From positions 144,034,152-144,098,151 of the forward strand of contig OZ026515.1 in the NCBI GenBank assembly GCA_964019695.1: a DNA stretch of 64,000 nt, given 5' to 3'. The stretch comes from Loripinus fragilis. Its lineage: Eukaryota; Mollusca; Bivalvia; Lucinida; Lucinidae. The position numbers and the translations under genes are program-made. Shown here piece by piece: positions 1 through 11,180 of the stretch. The notes under the pieces were generated by a model, which did not search any database, was not told the origin of the DNA, and was given only the letters and a program-made list of their open reading frames with translations. Within the stretch, counting starts at the first letter, position 1; each line of letters begins with the position of its first letter.

Positions 1-190
1 TTGGTAACCTTGTGATTTTTTCTGGAGATCCATACCAGTATTGCTAAAAAACCCTATAGTTTTGTGATTTTTCAGGGGGGTCCAGACCCCATGTCCCCCC
101 TCTGAATCCGCCCATGCGCATACGCACAGTCTGGGTCCAGACCCCATGTCCCCCTCTGAATCCGCCCATGCTCATACGCACAGTCTCGCC
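1..190. repeat. Degraded C-rich repeat, two partial direct copies
   Basis: A C-rich block (GTCCAGACCCCATGTCCCCC, then a run ending in CCGCCCATG) occurs at about 78-117 and again at 135-172. It matches the right end of the elements at 24269-24571 and 34034-34292, so it is probably a truncated, internally duplicated copy of that MITE-like family. No gene is seen. Confidence 0.55.
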
Positions 191-795
191 AGAGCCTTTA
201 CTGCTTGTTTACTGAAGGTAGTGGATATGCAAGTTAGAAAATTAAGCACGCCTTCTCCGAAAGATGTAGATTGTATTCCTTGCGAGCTCTACAGCCTAGA
301 GGATTTCGAATAAAACTCAGTTCTGTTCAATGGTCATACATGTACATGTACATCATTAGTCAGTTCACAGTTAAGACTCAGACGAGCTTGCAATGCGCAG
401 TCTCGCTAGAGCCTTTACAGTATATTGTATGTATACAATATAACATGGTTTCTATCACATTACAAGACATGAAGTGCACATAGGACTCAGAAAAAATAGA
501 GTTCAGTTAAATAATAAAAAAAATCCTGTATTAGTGCAGGTACTCGTCTTGTTTGATGGCATCAATGACATCATACATGGATGGACTATAAACACAGTAA
601 TATTTCCCAAAGCATGTTATAGGCTGTGGGAATCCCACTGCACTATGGATGACGCACCCTCAAATCAGAAAATAAATTTGTTTTCAAAGTTTTAGTTTTG
701 TTCTAAATTTCGGGAAAGGCGTCATTTCCATTGATTAAATGCTCTCGCATTCAGTAAACAAGCAGTAAAGGCCCTGGCGAGACTGTGCGTATGCG
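178..795. repeat. Foldback element with ~38-nt inverted ends
   Basis: The left end (CACAGTCTCGCCAGAGCC, then TTTACTGCTTGTTTACTGAA) is repeated in inverted form at 752-790. The interior at 360-410 carries another copy of the GCGCAGTCTCGC hairpin arm. No coding potential was recognised. It is probably a non-autonomous MITE; related pieces lie at 930-990. Confidence 0.55.
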
Positions 796-1083
796 CAAGC
801 TCGTTTGAGCCTTCACTGTGAACAAATTTATGATAAACGAACGTTATCTATATCGTAATATAACCATATTCTAGTTTCATTAGATGAGCGACGTGGTTAA
901 TGTATAAAGATTATCATCTTTTATAAACCAGCAGTAAAGGCTATGGCGAGACTGTGCATATGCGCAGACTCGTCTCGGCCGACACTGTGAAACATAAGAC
1001 GAAAAACCGTTGCTAATGTTGTGGGTGTTTGCAAAAAAACAAAGGCGCAGACCAGCCGACGCATCGGCGCATTAGCTATGCTT

Positions 1084-1098
1084 AAATAAATAAATAAG

Positions 1099-1149
<51 letters not shown>

Positions 1150-1152
1150 ATA
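1084..1152. repeat. (AAAT)n microsatellite
   Basis: About 17 tandem AAAT/AAATA units with one interruption (AAGT). The apparent poly-Ile/Tyr/Leu minus-strand reading frame across it is a repeat artefact. Confidence 0.95.
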
Positions 1153-1199
1153 CTAGATTCTGAGTAACACAAATGAATGTTGAGCTCATTGAAGTTCAC

Positions 1200-1800
1200 A
1201 AACTTCTTGTTCCAAATTCTTTCGGCACTAATTGATCAGATTAGATTCTTTAATGAGCTTGTTCGGTTCTATTATTGATCAAAGTCAAGAATATTATTCA
1301 TTTAATGATGGTTGATTATATTATGATGCAAGCAGACCGTAAACAAGTTTAACTGACCAGTTAATTGTCCAGCTGTAACAACGCATGAAAAAGGGCCAAT
1401 TGAGTGTATGCGTTATTATTATTAATATATTCCATTGCATGCCTAAAACACCCACTAAGAATCATCCGTGCTATGGATTCTAGTAAAAATGCAGCCAGGA
1501 CAAATGTTCCAGTAATCGACTGTTAAAAAATATGGCAAACTGCCACTAACGCAAGTGGCAAGGCACGGCAGGGGCTTTCCTACCCCTGACACATGTCAAA
1601 TCGCCATTAAAATCATTATTTCGGTAAAAAAATAATGTATTTTTGTATTGGCAATTGTTAATAATACTATTTGCAGATGACAGAGCGAAAAAAATACGGA
1701 ATTACACCTCTTAGTGCTTCGGGAAAGGAAAAATATATTTCTGGCGCGGCAGATTTCGGCGCGGCAGCGCGGCACGATCCCGGCTTTCATACCTAACAAA
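1200..1800. other. Non-genic interval
   Basis: AT-rich DNA with no convincing ORF, RNA gene or recognisable repeat. Confidence 0.4.
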
Positions 1801-1802
1801 TT

Positions 1803-1946
1803 ATAGTCCATTTCAATGATCATAGATAGCAGACTTGCAGATGTAAGATTGTTTCGGATTGGTGGATAATTTAGATAGTCCGTTTCAATGAGCATAGATA
1901 GCAGACTTGCAGATGTAAGATTGTTTCTGATTGGTGGATAATTTAG
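1803..1946. repeat. 72-nt tandem duplication (two copies)
   Basis: A 72-nt unit starting ATAGTCCATTTCAATGA repeats at 1875 with only a few differences (ATAGTCCGTTTCAATGA). The minus-strand ORF across it shows the same peptide block twice, as expected for a repeat and not as evidence of a gene. Confidence 0.85.
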
Positions 1947-2139
1947 AGTAAAGTCGATTATAGACAGCTCCCGCTGAAAAATCATCCCGTTTATCATAAA
2001 CTTAAGATGGAACTATGCCATTTGTTAAGGACAAGTCTAATTGCAAAAAGTGGGCTTCAGTGTCACAGTAATTTGTCTTATTCAACTGAAGTCCAGTGGG
2101 ATATTTGTTCAAAATAACGACTATTAATATTAAGCAAGT

Positions 2140-2880
2140 GATTTAAATATCTTGATTTAGAGTTAAATGCTTCAATAACACCAGCTTAGAAACAACATGA
2201 TGCCTCTTTCATAACAAAACAGAACAAATCTGCAACAAAAGTAACACAATTAGTACCCATTGGAATACCAACAATTTGTCTATACAACTTCGAGCCAAAG
2301 GATTAAGTGAGCATATGATCAAGAAAAACCATGATCACGCAATGCAGACCAACCAACGGCACCGCAGGGAAGAGCCACAGAACAATTACAGCCACAAGAC
2401 ACCAGGACGACACACAAAGATGATTGCTAAAACCAGAAAAGACACAAAACACTGCACAACAAAACATGTAACAGATACAGAGCAACAATAAACACCGAAT
2501 CAACAACAACAAAACTACCGCCTTAGAATGGACATGAGCATTTTAATGTTACAAAATCTTCGCCCTAGATTCTGTTGTTGGCAAAACACAAAAAAAATGT
2601 CTAGCTCCCATGGAGGCTTCCTAACTATTGCAATGTATTGTCCAGAGCACCACATAATCTATGACATGGCCATTATATCTTTTTGATTACAAGTTCAGAA
2701 GTGAAAAGGCGCGTTTCTCATTACAAGCCAAATAAAGTGAGCCTTTTCTGTTAAAAGTTGGTTCAATGACTTCGATTAGTTTTTCTTTGATTCGAGTATG
2801 AGGCAATGTAGTATAGAGAGTAGAGAGATCATAAGTGGACAAAGTAGATGCTAGAAAATCACTAAGTCTGATTAGTATTC
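2140..2880 (-). pseudogene. Penelope-like RT remnant split by a 3' UTR unit
   Basis: Read on the minus strand, about 2880-2690 encodes degenerate RT sequence matching the FSTLYTTL...LIKEKL region of the better copy at 60947-63372, and 2303-2140 matches its GIPMGTN region. Between them (about 2304-2680) lies a reverse-oriented 3' UTR unit of the same element family. The UTR unit therefore interrupts the RT copy: either a nested insertion or a rearrangement. The RT is frame-disrupted and not functional. Assignment to Penelope-like elements rests on recognition of RT motifs, not a search. Confidence 0.6.
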
Positions 2881-3267
2881 GCTAAGTGCATGAAGAACGG
2901 TCGCTATGTGCGTATTGACACCAGCTGTAAACCCTGTGTTTCTGATCGCCAAAACCTACGTTTTCGATCGCAAAATTACACACATTTGTGAGCGATAGCG
3001 TTTTATTTGCGTTCTAATGCGAACATCGTTTTCACGATCGAAAACGCTTTCTTGTGGGTTTGATAAAAAGGAGTGCATTCGCTGCAAGCTCGGTGTAGTA
3101 ACGTCATGCGCAGCTACTCGACCTATGACCAATTTTAGGTAGTATGCCCATTTTATTAAATGAAGTGTTTCTTGTGATATTGCAGCGATACTCAGACTCG
3201 TAGGGTATGTCGCGTTTCATCTGGGTTTATTCCGCGTGTAAATATTCCTGTTTGGGGTTAATAAAAA

Positions 3268-3775
3268 GCAAGTGAGTATGACCATAAAGTATACTATCAC
3301 AGACCAGCCCATGGCACGGCAAGTAAGAGACACATCACTAACAGCCTCACGACAACAAGAACACAATAAGAGCTGCGACATGTGATTTCCAACACTGTGG
3401 CATTTTGACAAGTGTAGACTCAGACCAGCCTGTGCAGTTTCCTTTTAAGCTTACAAACTCCAAATGATGTTCGGTCAGTAGCTTAACAGTCATATAATAT
3501 TCAAGCGACTTGCAAAGGCTCTAATCAGACTGCGCATATGCGCAGGCTGGTCTGAGCCTTTGCTGGTCGCACATACCAAATTGTTGGAAATCTCGTGTTG
3601 CGGCTCATTAAAGCAACCAGCTCTCTCTTCCTCGTCGAGATGGTTGCAAAACTAGAAAGGACACTTAGTACTGCAACACAAAACAATGGCCAAACAATAC
3701 CCCACACTCCCGGCTCAAACAATGGGAGCAACAATAAAATGTGAATCACCAACAACTTAACCACCGCCGAATGGA
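3268..3775 (-). mobile_element. Penelope-like 3' UTR unit (type A) interrupted by a MITE
   Basis: On the minus strand this ends in the family-typical ...TGGTCATACTCACTTGC. It shares its body with 2304-2640, 5300-5940 and 10840-11045: the CCGCCTTA/GGCGGTGGTT block and the 'ACCAGCTCTCTCTTCC' block. It is split at about 3369-3607 by the 240-nt MITE annotated separately, so the MITE arrived after the UTR unit. Confidence 0.65.
3369..3607. mobile_element. ~240-nt MITE, inverted ends of GAGCC...TGATTTCC type
   Basis: Ends are GAGCTGCGACATGTGATTTC on the left and the complementary ...GGAAATCTCGTGTTGCGGCTC on the right. The interior carries a GCGCATATGCGC hairpin flanked by CTAATCAGACT/AGGCTGGTCTGAGCC. 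Homologous copies lie at 50528-50777 and 53490-53728, both beside WDR91 exons. No ORF; mobilising transposase unknown. Confidence 0.75.
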
Positions 3776-4107
3776 TTAACCCTGTTTCCTGAGTTATGTG
3801 GTATAGAGTCTATTTTACTTCTTTTGACTGGGATCAACGCATCCATTGTTAGAGCAATGATAACGAATTCACTGATCGCGTCTGGGATGGGCTTCTAGTA
3901 GAAACTCTCAGTAGCTCATTAAAATATCTATGCTTTCAGTATTGGCCATTACTTACTTTCAATTTCACAATGGCATGTGGTTTTATTCCTATATAAAACT
4001 TTCATTCACAATAGAAATATGTCAGTTCTTTATCAAAACGTAAACATGAGAGTCAAATTAGGTTATCTTAACATTTTGTCTGGTCGTGCTGTCTGCTGGT
4101 AACCTTA

Positions 4108-4173
4108 GCAAGCAGTTTTGACCCAGATCGGGCGCGACCAAACGCCTGGCTTGATCTTGATTCAAACTGCTGG
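4108..4173. repeat. Short hairpin element (GATC-core family)
   Basis: AGCAGTTTTGACCCAGATCG pairs with CTTGATCTTGATTCAAACTGC across a short spacer. One of a family of ~60-nt imperfect hairpins scattered through the window. Confidence 0.55.
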
Positions 4174-4544
4174 CTACTAGCTAGTGGTATTACCGTGAGA
4201 ATTGTTTGGGGGAGAATCAGCAGGCGATGAAACCTGCAAAATTAGCCAGCACGCAAAGTTAATTTTGACATAAAACGAGAAAATATTGTGAAATAACAAG
4301 TTCCTCACGCGAGTGATAAAGCTCTAATGAGAAGTAACAAGTAACATTTGCCTAGATCACCAATAATGAATCTACACAAGAGAACTTATTCCATATAATT
4401 TGCCTTTTACATACATATCTTGGGTGTCTGAAGTAATAAGTATCTTTGTAACATGCAAACTATCTGTATATTATTGGCTATAGAAATCCAAAACCAATCG
4501 TCGTAACTGCTAACTACTCTCTTGGTAATCATCGTAAGCTATAG

Positions 4545-5270
4545 CCTCTAACTGCGAAACATCTTGGTTAGGTGCCACGGGCAGACTATAATCTCTAAAT
4601 GTGACACATCTTGGTTAGGTGCCACGGGCAGGCTATGATCTCAAACTAGAGGACATTTTGGTTTGGTGCCACGGACCGTGCTTGATCTCTGAATGTGGCA
4701 CATACTGGCATGGTGCCACGGACAGGCTATGGTCTTTGACTGCAACACATCCTGGTTTGGTGGAACGGATAGTCATTGATCTCCGACTGTGACATATCTT
4801 GGTATGGTGTCATGTACAGGCTATGATCTTTGATTGATTGGCTCAACGAAAAGGCTATGATCTCCGACTGCGGTATGGTGCTACGGAGTGACAGGCATTG
4901 AAATCTGACTGTGACACATTTATGCTTGGTGCCAAGTGCATGCTATGCTATTCGACTGAAACACATCTTGAATTTGTGTAACGAAACGGCTATGATCTCC
5001 GACGGTGACACACATTGGTTTGGTGCCAAGGGCATGCTATGATCTCTGCCACACATGGTTTAATTGTCACGGACAGTCTTTGGTTTCTGACTGCGATACA
5101 TCTTGGTATGATGCGGCAGACAGACTATGATCACTGACTGTGATACCTCTTGTTATGGTTTCACAGACAGGCTCAGGTCTGTCACACACAATATGCCAAT
5201 GAAAGCCAATCATCTCTAACAGCCATAATTCTTGTAATCGTGCCATGGAGAGGCTATTATCTCCGTCTGC
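4545..5270. repeat. Minisatellite, ~48-nt unit
   Basis: About 14-15 diverged head-to-tail copies of a ~48-nt unit: CATCTTGGTTTGGTGCCACG, then GACAGGCTATGATCTC, then a short GACTGTGACA linker. The first copies are spaced 47 nt apart (4561, 4608, 4655); later ones vary in length. Overlapping ORFs on both strands are artefacts of the repeat. Confidence 0.85.
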
Positions 5271-5294
5271 TTTCGCAATTCCAAATGCATAAAA

Positions 5295-6335
5295 ATCAGA
5301 CAAAAAGTGAGTATGATCAGGATATACCACAATCACACACCGCAGACCAAACCATGGCACCGTGAGGAAGAGTCAAAGAACATTTACAGTAACAAGATAT
5401 CCGTAAGACAATAAAAGCAAAGCAACCAGCTCTCTCTTCCTCTTCAAAATATTTGGAAGACTAGAAAGGACACATAGTAATGAACAACAAAACAAAGACA
5501 TACACAGAACCCCCATAACCAATAAGAAGCACACCAAACAACATAGCCCCCACAACCAATGGGAGGAGCGCAGTGGCTCAGTGGTAGAGTGCTTGACTCG
5601 AGACCGAGAGGCCGTGGGTTCGAGCCTCACCAGCGTCACTGCATTGTGGTCCTTGAGCAAGACTCATTTACCCTAGCTTGGTACTGGTTCAACCCAGGAA
5701 GACCCGTCCCTGTTTAACTGAAATGTTGTTGATGGGAAGTAAAGAATCAAATCAAACAAAACAAACAACCAATGGAAAGCACGCCAAACAACAGATCAAC
5801 AACAACAGAACCACCGCCTTAGTAGGGAAAGCAGCCTAAGCCACCAGGGGGGGGGGGGGGCTTAAATTCGTTTAACTGGTACCAAATCTTCGCCCTGGAT
5901 TCTGTTGTTGTTAAAACACAAACTTGTTTAGCTCGCATGGAGGCTTCTTAACTAATACAGTGTATCATCTATCATCACAGAGAATCAATCAAATCAAGTT
6001 AACACACTATGATGAAACAAAGAAAAGGGCTCATGATTCACAGATAGTCAGAGCTAATGGAAACCTCAAGTTGAGCTACGATGGGCCCAGCTAAGGACAA
6101 GCATCAGGCACCAACCAATGGATTAAAGCTTTACGTCAGGGCCGTCATTGAAGTCGCCATAAAATAAAACAAATATTGTATTTAACAATCAACTCTGAGT
6201 GTCGGTAATTAAATTTAGAAAAAGCTTTACGAAGTTTATGGTATCGATAACCTTGTTTAAGTAACGTCGGAGTCAAAAATTTGTTTCTGCTGTTGAAGTC
6301 ATTTAAATCTGTTTCACTAGTATTTAGGTAGGGTC
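5295..6335 (-). mobile_element. Penelope-like element 3' end, degenerate
   Basis: On the minus strand, about 6335-6190 is a degenerate piece of the RT C-terminus (YRYHKLRKAF-like, matching the copy at 60947-62089). The type A 3' UTR follows down to the terminus near 5300 (ATACTCAC TTTTTG). A G14 tract at about 5851-5864 corresponds to the poly-C tract of the sister copy at 57368-57400. A tRNA-derived SINE interrupts the UTR at 5563-5764. Confidence 0.65.
5563..5764 (+). mobile_element. tRNA-derived SINE with target-site duplication
   Basis: The tRNA-like head has an A box (GTGGCTCAGTGGTAGAG) and B box (GGGTTCGAGCC). The body is ATTGTGGTCCTTGAGCAAGA, then GGTTCAACCCAGGAAGACCC, and the 3' tail is AATCAAATCAAACAAAACAA. 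It is flanked by an 11-nt duplication, ACAACCAATGG, at 5552-5562 and 5765-5775, so its boundaries are well defined. Related copies: 8605-8777, 52512-52715, 55437-55616 and, on the minus strand, 32042-32165. Confidence 0.9.
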
Positions 6336-6686
6336 GGTTTATCTTTAACGCAGATAATTTTTATTTGGCCTATCTAGCATCTTTGTGCCAGTAATATAGA
6401 TACCTTATTCAGCGGTAGGTATGCGCATGCATATCTTTACTGATAAAAAGCTCTATACACAGAACTCACCCTGCCATTAGTCATTTACTACTTAATGTAA
6501 AATGGCTACAAATATAAGTCATTGGCTAAAAGTACAGTCTAGGTGGTTCAAAAATCGCAAAAGTGTATTTTGATCAGCTTTTGGATTTTCAAATATTGCT
6601 TTTTTTTTTTTAATTCATTCACACTTTATTATTGTGCCATGTTTTACGCTTTGGGTGCTGGATTTTTTCAATACCACCCGGGTGTC

Positions 6687-6750
6687 AAACAGTATGGATC
6701 CAGATCAGGCCAGACAAAATGTCGGACCTGATCTGGATCCAAACTTTTTG
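6687..6750. repeat. Short hairpin element (GATC-core family)
   Basis: Arms AGTATGGATCCAGATCAGGC and CCTGATCTGGATCCAAACTT close over a short loop containing ACAAAATGTC. One of the cleanest members of the dispersed hairpin family. Confidence 0.75.
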
Positions 6751-7380
6751 CAAAGGTTATCAGCAGACAACATAAGTCGCTCCTAGCTGATAAGGAGTTA
6801 AATACAAAACAACTTGTTGATACTAACGTTACTTTCTGGCTAAAACCTTGGCTAAAGTTAATTTCATTTGGCTCAAACTTTTTCCATTTGGCTAAAGTGT
6901 TGGCTACAACAAATTCTGAGCCAGGGTAAGCCCTGATACACGTGCCTATTTCCCATCCAAAAGCACACTAGAATTCGGTATTTATCACAAATGCTTAAAA
7001 TGGTTGTAATAAACGCCCATTCTTACATGTACGCGACCAGTGCAGTTAGAGTTTTATATTTTGGTCTGATCCTTAATATACATACATACTCTGACAAGTC
7101 TGTGCTTCGTGCACTGGTCCATTTATGCATGGTATACAGGAGGAATGGTGCAACAACAAACTAATACATAATTTGAAATAAAGGGCGTTGTCGAGGATTT
7201 TCCTCCCTAAGCACTGCAAGTGGGCATCAGCGACTTCTAAATGTGCCAGAACTTCTGGATGTAATTGCATTTTCGAAACAAGTTATCATTACCATAGGAG
7301 GGTATAGGACTGGGGAATCCAAACATAGATAACCTTGGTCTGCGGAATGTGATTGTGGCATTTTCTGACCAGGGTCTAGT
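6751..7380. other. Non-genic interval
   Basis: No recognised gene. A 65-residue minus-strand ORF at 7073-7270 has some amphipathic character (HPEVLAHLEVADAHLQC), but I recognise no family, splice context or repeat relative; left unannotated. Confidence 0.35.
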
Positions 7381-7387
7381 TATTTAA

Positions 7388-7745
7388 AACACTTCTACTG
7401 CCTTGCGGTAGAAGCCCACTTTTACAGCGACGTGTGTAGATCCAGCAACCTGGGTTCGCAGGGTAGAAATATTATCGCTCTACGACAATGGCGCCCACCG
7501 TAATAACACACCTTACGGCAATTCTGTGCAAAAAATATCTCCATTGGTCTCATTTCACGTGATTCCTGTACCAAGAAATTCAGGGACGATTTTCAAATTG
7601 GAGGAGGTTAACGTCATAGGGTCTACTTTAGGTATATAATATACATCTACTGCCTTCCGGGAGAAGCCGCTTCCACAGCAACGTGGTAGGGTGTTTGCCT
7701 GTAGATCCAGCAACCTGGGTTCGATCCCGGCTAAGACAGGGAGAT
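7388..7745. repeat. Two copies of a tRNA-like (B-box) repeat
   Basis: CTACTGCCTTGCGGTAGAAG, followed by GTAGATCCAGCAACCTGGGTTCG, occurs at about 7395-7463. A similar stretch at 7648-7730 ends in a full B box (GGGTTCGATCCCGGC). The arrangement suggests two 5' pieces of a tRNA-derived SINE. Neither folds convincingly into a complete tRNA. Confidence 0.5.
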
Positions 7746-7919
7746 TTTTGCTCTACAAGGGAAGCGTTCTCAGATAGTGTATGCATTACATGTGTAATTA
7801 AACATGTACTACAGTTCTTTTACTGTTGGCATCTAATACTTCTGCTGAAACCAAGTCTTTTCACTGACCCTGACTGTGCGGGAGGGGGGAGGGGGCTTTA
7901 ATAATCATTACATTAGTCA

Positions 7920-8300
7920 GGGTTTGCACTTGGACAATCATATATTCTATTAACTTTCCTATTTATGCCATCTATCAATGTACAGTGTCTAATTCTTGTG
8001 ACACTGTAGGTTGGTCTGCAATGTATGATTATGGCATTTCCTTGTCATTCTCACTTGCTTGTTTTATGTGCTGCATGGCAGCATGAGTACGTAAAAGTTT
8101 CTCCATATATGCATTTGATGTCTTTATCATTACTATAGTCAGGATTTGCATGTGACAATCACACGTATTGCATTTATTTTCCTGTTGGTGCCATTTGTCA
8201 GTATCCTGTGCCTCTTCATCGAGGTACAATGCGTCAGTCTGTGGTATGTGATTGTGGTATTTCATGGTCATACTCACTTGCATTTTTATATCAAAGAGCC
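7920..8300 (+). repeat. Tandem Penelope-like 3' UTR ends
   Basis: Two related ~200-nt stretches (about 7915-8060 and 8130-8290) each run from TCAGG(G/A)TTTGCA to the family terminus (GTGATTGTGGTATTTC...TCATACTCACTTGC). A third lies at about 8815-8945. They are probably fragments of type A UTR units; no ORF of interest. Confidence 0.5.
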
Positions 8301-8372
8301 TTGTGTTTGTGCTGGGTTGTTAAAAACTTCCATGTCTATCGCAGCATTTAACCAGGGTTTGCACTTGGTAAA

Positions 8373-8822
8373 TACACTCAACAAAATTCCTAATTGGTCA
8401 CCTTTTAAACTCATTATTTCTGATCAAGCGCTAATAACAGTAAACTGATTTTTTGCCTGTATGTGTGCAGTTTAATGGGCAAGCGTTTAGCGGTCTTTCA
8501 GAAAAAAGAACTTTCTTTCAATCCACGTTCTTTTGGTTAAAAATGCAAAAATATGATTTTTTTTAAACCGACTTCAAAAAACACCAAACACTTGAAAATT
8601 GACCGAAGGGCCGCGGGTTCGAGCCTCACCGGCGTCACTGTGTTGTGGTCCTTGAGAAAGACACATTTATCCTATAGCTTAGTAGTGGTTCAACCCAGGA
8701 AGACCCGCCCCTGTTTAACTGAAAGATTGTTGATGGGACGTTAAGAACCAAATCAAACAAACAAACAAACAAAACTAACGTAAAAAAGTAAGGTGACCAA
8801 TTAGTTTGCTCAGTGTATATAT
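8373..8822. mobile_element. MITE with ~40-nt TIRs, carrying a SINE insertion
   Basis: The left end ATACACTCAACAAAATTCCT and following AATTGGTCACCTTTT are mirrored at 8785-8820 (AAGGTGACCAATTAGTTTGC, TCAGTGTATAT). The ends resemble Tc1/mariner-type MITEs (inference). A SINE at 8605-8777 lies inside. Confidence 0.65.
8605..8777 (+). mobile_element. tRNA-derived SINE, 5'-truncated
   Basis: Begins just upstream of the B box (GCGGGTTCGAGCCTCACC) and lacks the A box. Body and (CAAA)n tail match the complete SINE at 5563-5764. Nested in the MITE at 8373-8822. Confidence 0.8.
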
Positions 8823-9224
8823 TGCATTAACTTTCCTATTGGTGTCATTTGTGAGTGCTCTGTGTTTCTTCGACCTCGCGGCGTTGTGGGTTGGTCTGTG
8901 GTATTTGATTGTGGAATTTCCTGGCCATGCTCGTATGGCCATTACACACATATAGTGTCATAGCAGATAGATATTGTGTTTATAAAACATGAAAAGCGAT
9001 CCTAGCCTCAAAAGCAGGAGCATTTAGTGACAATTCCAAAATAAGGATGTGGTATTCACCATAGAAATCTCGAGTGTTTTTTTTGTGTTATTTTTTCTAA
9101 GGTATCGGTTAACAATTAATGAAACTGTTCAACAATAAATTACACCATAATTTTAGTAAAATTATCAAAATTAGTATTAGTCTTTACCACATTCTGATCG
9201 CTCTCTGGTCAGCCTCTCAGAACT

Positions 9225-9370
9225 TTGAGGGGGTGGACAGGGGGGGCGGGGGTACGGGGATAGAGGGTGCGGAATCGGGGGTAGAGGGTGCGGAATCGGG
9301 GGTAGAGGGGGCGGGAAGCGGGAGTAGAGGGGGCGGGAAGAGGGGCAATTGTGGGCGGGGGTCTGGAAAG
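9225..9370 (+). repeat. G-rich minisatellite, potential G-quadruplex
   Basis: Five or six copies of a ~21-nt unit (GGAATCGGGGGTAGAGGGTG type) containing many runs of three to six G on the plus strand. Apparent Gly-rich/Pro-rich ORFs on the two strands are artefacts. Confidence 0.85.
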
Positions 9371-9399
9371 ATTGTAGGGCGAACTTGCTTTTTTTACTA

Positions 9400-10250
9400 G
9401 AAAATTCATAAAAAATGATTCATAACGATACCCTATAAGACCTTTAAGTCATATAAGGGCCTAAAAGGACGCAGTTCACTTTCGAGTCTTGGTTTCGAGT
9501 AATTTCGGGCGTCTTAAAAGTAGCAAACTTGATCGATTGTTTCTGTCCATATTTATCAGTCTCCGTATTGGATTGTGTCCCTTTGCTTCTCTTCTTCTTT
9601 GAAATGCCGGTTGGAATTTACACATTTAAACGGAGTTCAGCTGCCGTCGATAACTATTTTATTTATTTCGTCAGGGACGTATATATATAGCTACCGCTTA
9701 CGCAAAAACGCATTAGAGTACGTATTAAACCCAAATAGTGAATTATTATATGCCAGTTTTATTCCTGGTAATACGTATACAAAGTGTGTGTAGAAAAGCA
9801 ATTCTAATCTGCCTAAATCAAATTGTGGCAGGTGTTTCCAATTGTGACAGGTGTTATCATGTTTATGATGGCATTACTTTCTTTGAAGGTTCGGCACCCA
9901 AAATTGAAGTACAAAAGAGGCCCTGATTTTTTAAAGATTTTATATTGTAAACCACTACCTAGAGTGTGTTATATCGTGGCGCGCGGACCGTGATGCCGCA
10001 TTTTCATTTTGTGGCGTCTCATCAGTAGAAATGGTGTCGTGCATTACTACTCTCATCCTTACGGCGTCTCATCTAGGTTATTCATCAGCATACGCTATTT
10101 TTAAGTGCAGACTATTAATTTAAGGCAAGTTGCGTCCCTGTCCGCGCTAGAGAATGACTTTTGTAAAAAAAAAAAAGAAAAAAGAGTTCACCGATCTTAG
10201 CATGGTATGCTAGTGTTTTGATCTGTCAAAATATCGATGAATGGCGTATT
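9400..10250. other. Non-genic interval
   Basis: AT-rich; no gene, RNA or clear repeat recognised. Two short overlapping plus-strand ORFs (62-72 codons) have no recognisable features. Confidence 0.35.
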
Positions 10251-10254
10251 TTAA

Positions 10255-10625
10255 AGAGAGTCTGCAACTATGATATGATTATTTTTCGAAAAATTTCCTT
10301 TTCTAAAAATGGTGTTTGTAAAAGTAGAATTAAGTCATGTTTTCTCAATAAATCTGTTCACTATAGCTGAAAACTGCATGGAAAAGTGAATTATCATATA
10401 AAAACTTTTTTTTCTCTTGTTGGTAATTATTTGCGTCCCTCCAATAGTTATAGACGGTTAATTTTGAACATAAATGCTGTTGTTTTGATACTGATAATTT
10501 GTTAAGATTGACGAAATTGGTAAAATGTATGTCTGAATTTTAGCTTTTTACTGTGTTCTTGAAAAATAGAAACATTATTTCTAAAATTAAAAGATCAAAA
10601 GTTACAGACTATGCAGCTTTAAAGT
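10255..10625. mobile_element. TTAA-associated ~370-nt element (copy 1)
   Basis: Homologous over nearly its full length to 36099-36465. The right end ...GACTATGCAGCTTTAA is preserved; the left end (GAGTCTGCAACTATGA) is degraded. No ORF. Confidence 0.7.
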
Positions 10626-10839
10626 GACATCCACAAGAATCAAGTATTGAGATTGGTGCTCAAAAGAGTTAGGCCTACACCCTACAATGTTCATACTAGA
10701 ATCCATTTTTCCACAAATGTGAAAGAGTTTTATGAAGGTTCCTTAGAGCTTATATCTCGCCAACTCAAAATCATGCATATGAACCCTTCCTTGTCTCCCT
10801 TATAGTTTTTCTAAAACAAACTTTTTACAAGAGTAGTAA

Positions 10840-11045
10840 GTGAGTATGATCAGGAAATACCACAATCACAAACTGCAGACAAACCCATGGCACCGCGAGG
10901 CAGAGCCACACAACAATCACGAGACGCCAGGAAGGCAAACTAAGCAAAGCTGCAAAACTAGAATGGACATAAAGTAACGTACAACAAAACATAGAACACT
11001 TACAAAATCCCACGATTGGAGTAACAATCAACAATAAATAAACAC
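10840..11045 (-). mobile_element. Penelope-like 3' UTR unit, type A fragment
   Basis: Begins AAGTGAGTATGATCAGGAAA, the complement of the family terminus, and continues through the CATGGCACCGCGAGG and AACTAGAATGGACA blocks shared with 3268-3775 and 17864-18070. Not attached to any RT sequence here. Confidence 0.65.
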
Positions 11046-11084
11046 CAGCAGAATATGCTAATACTTATACACTTTTGTAGTCTG

Positions 11085-11180
11085 CTGATAACCTTTGCAA
11101 ACAGTTTGAAGCCAGATCGGCTTCTATCAGGCCTGATCTTGATTCTGCCGGCCCTAGTCTTGACCCAACACTTTTGGCAC
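11085..11180. repeat. Short hairpin element (GATC-core family)
   Basis: AACAGTTTGAAGCCAGATCG pairs with downstream CTGATCTTGATTCTG-like sequence, with an extra copy of the arm. Imperfect member of the dispersed family. Confidence 0.45.

Noticed and set aside
4545..5270. CRISPR-like array
   Set aside because: The whole 48-nt unit is repeated, without unique spacers, and the context is eukaryotic; it is a minisatellite.
9209..9409. Pro-rich/Gly-rich ORFs as structural or antimicrobial peptides
   Set aside because: Both strands are open only because a G-rich 21-nt minisatellite lacks stops; the same applies to 11696-11901.
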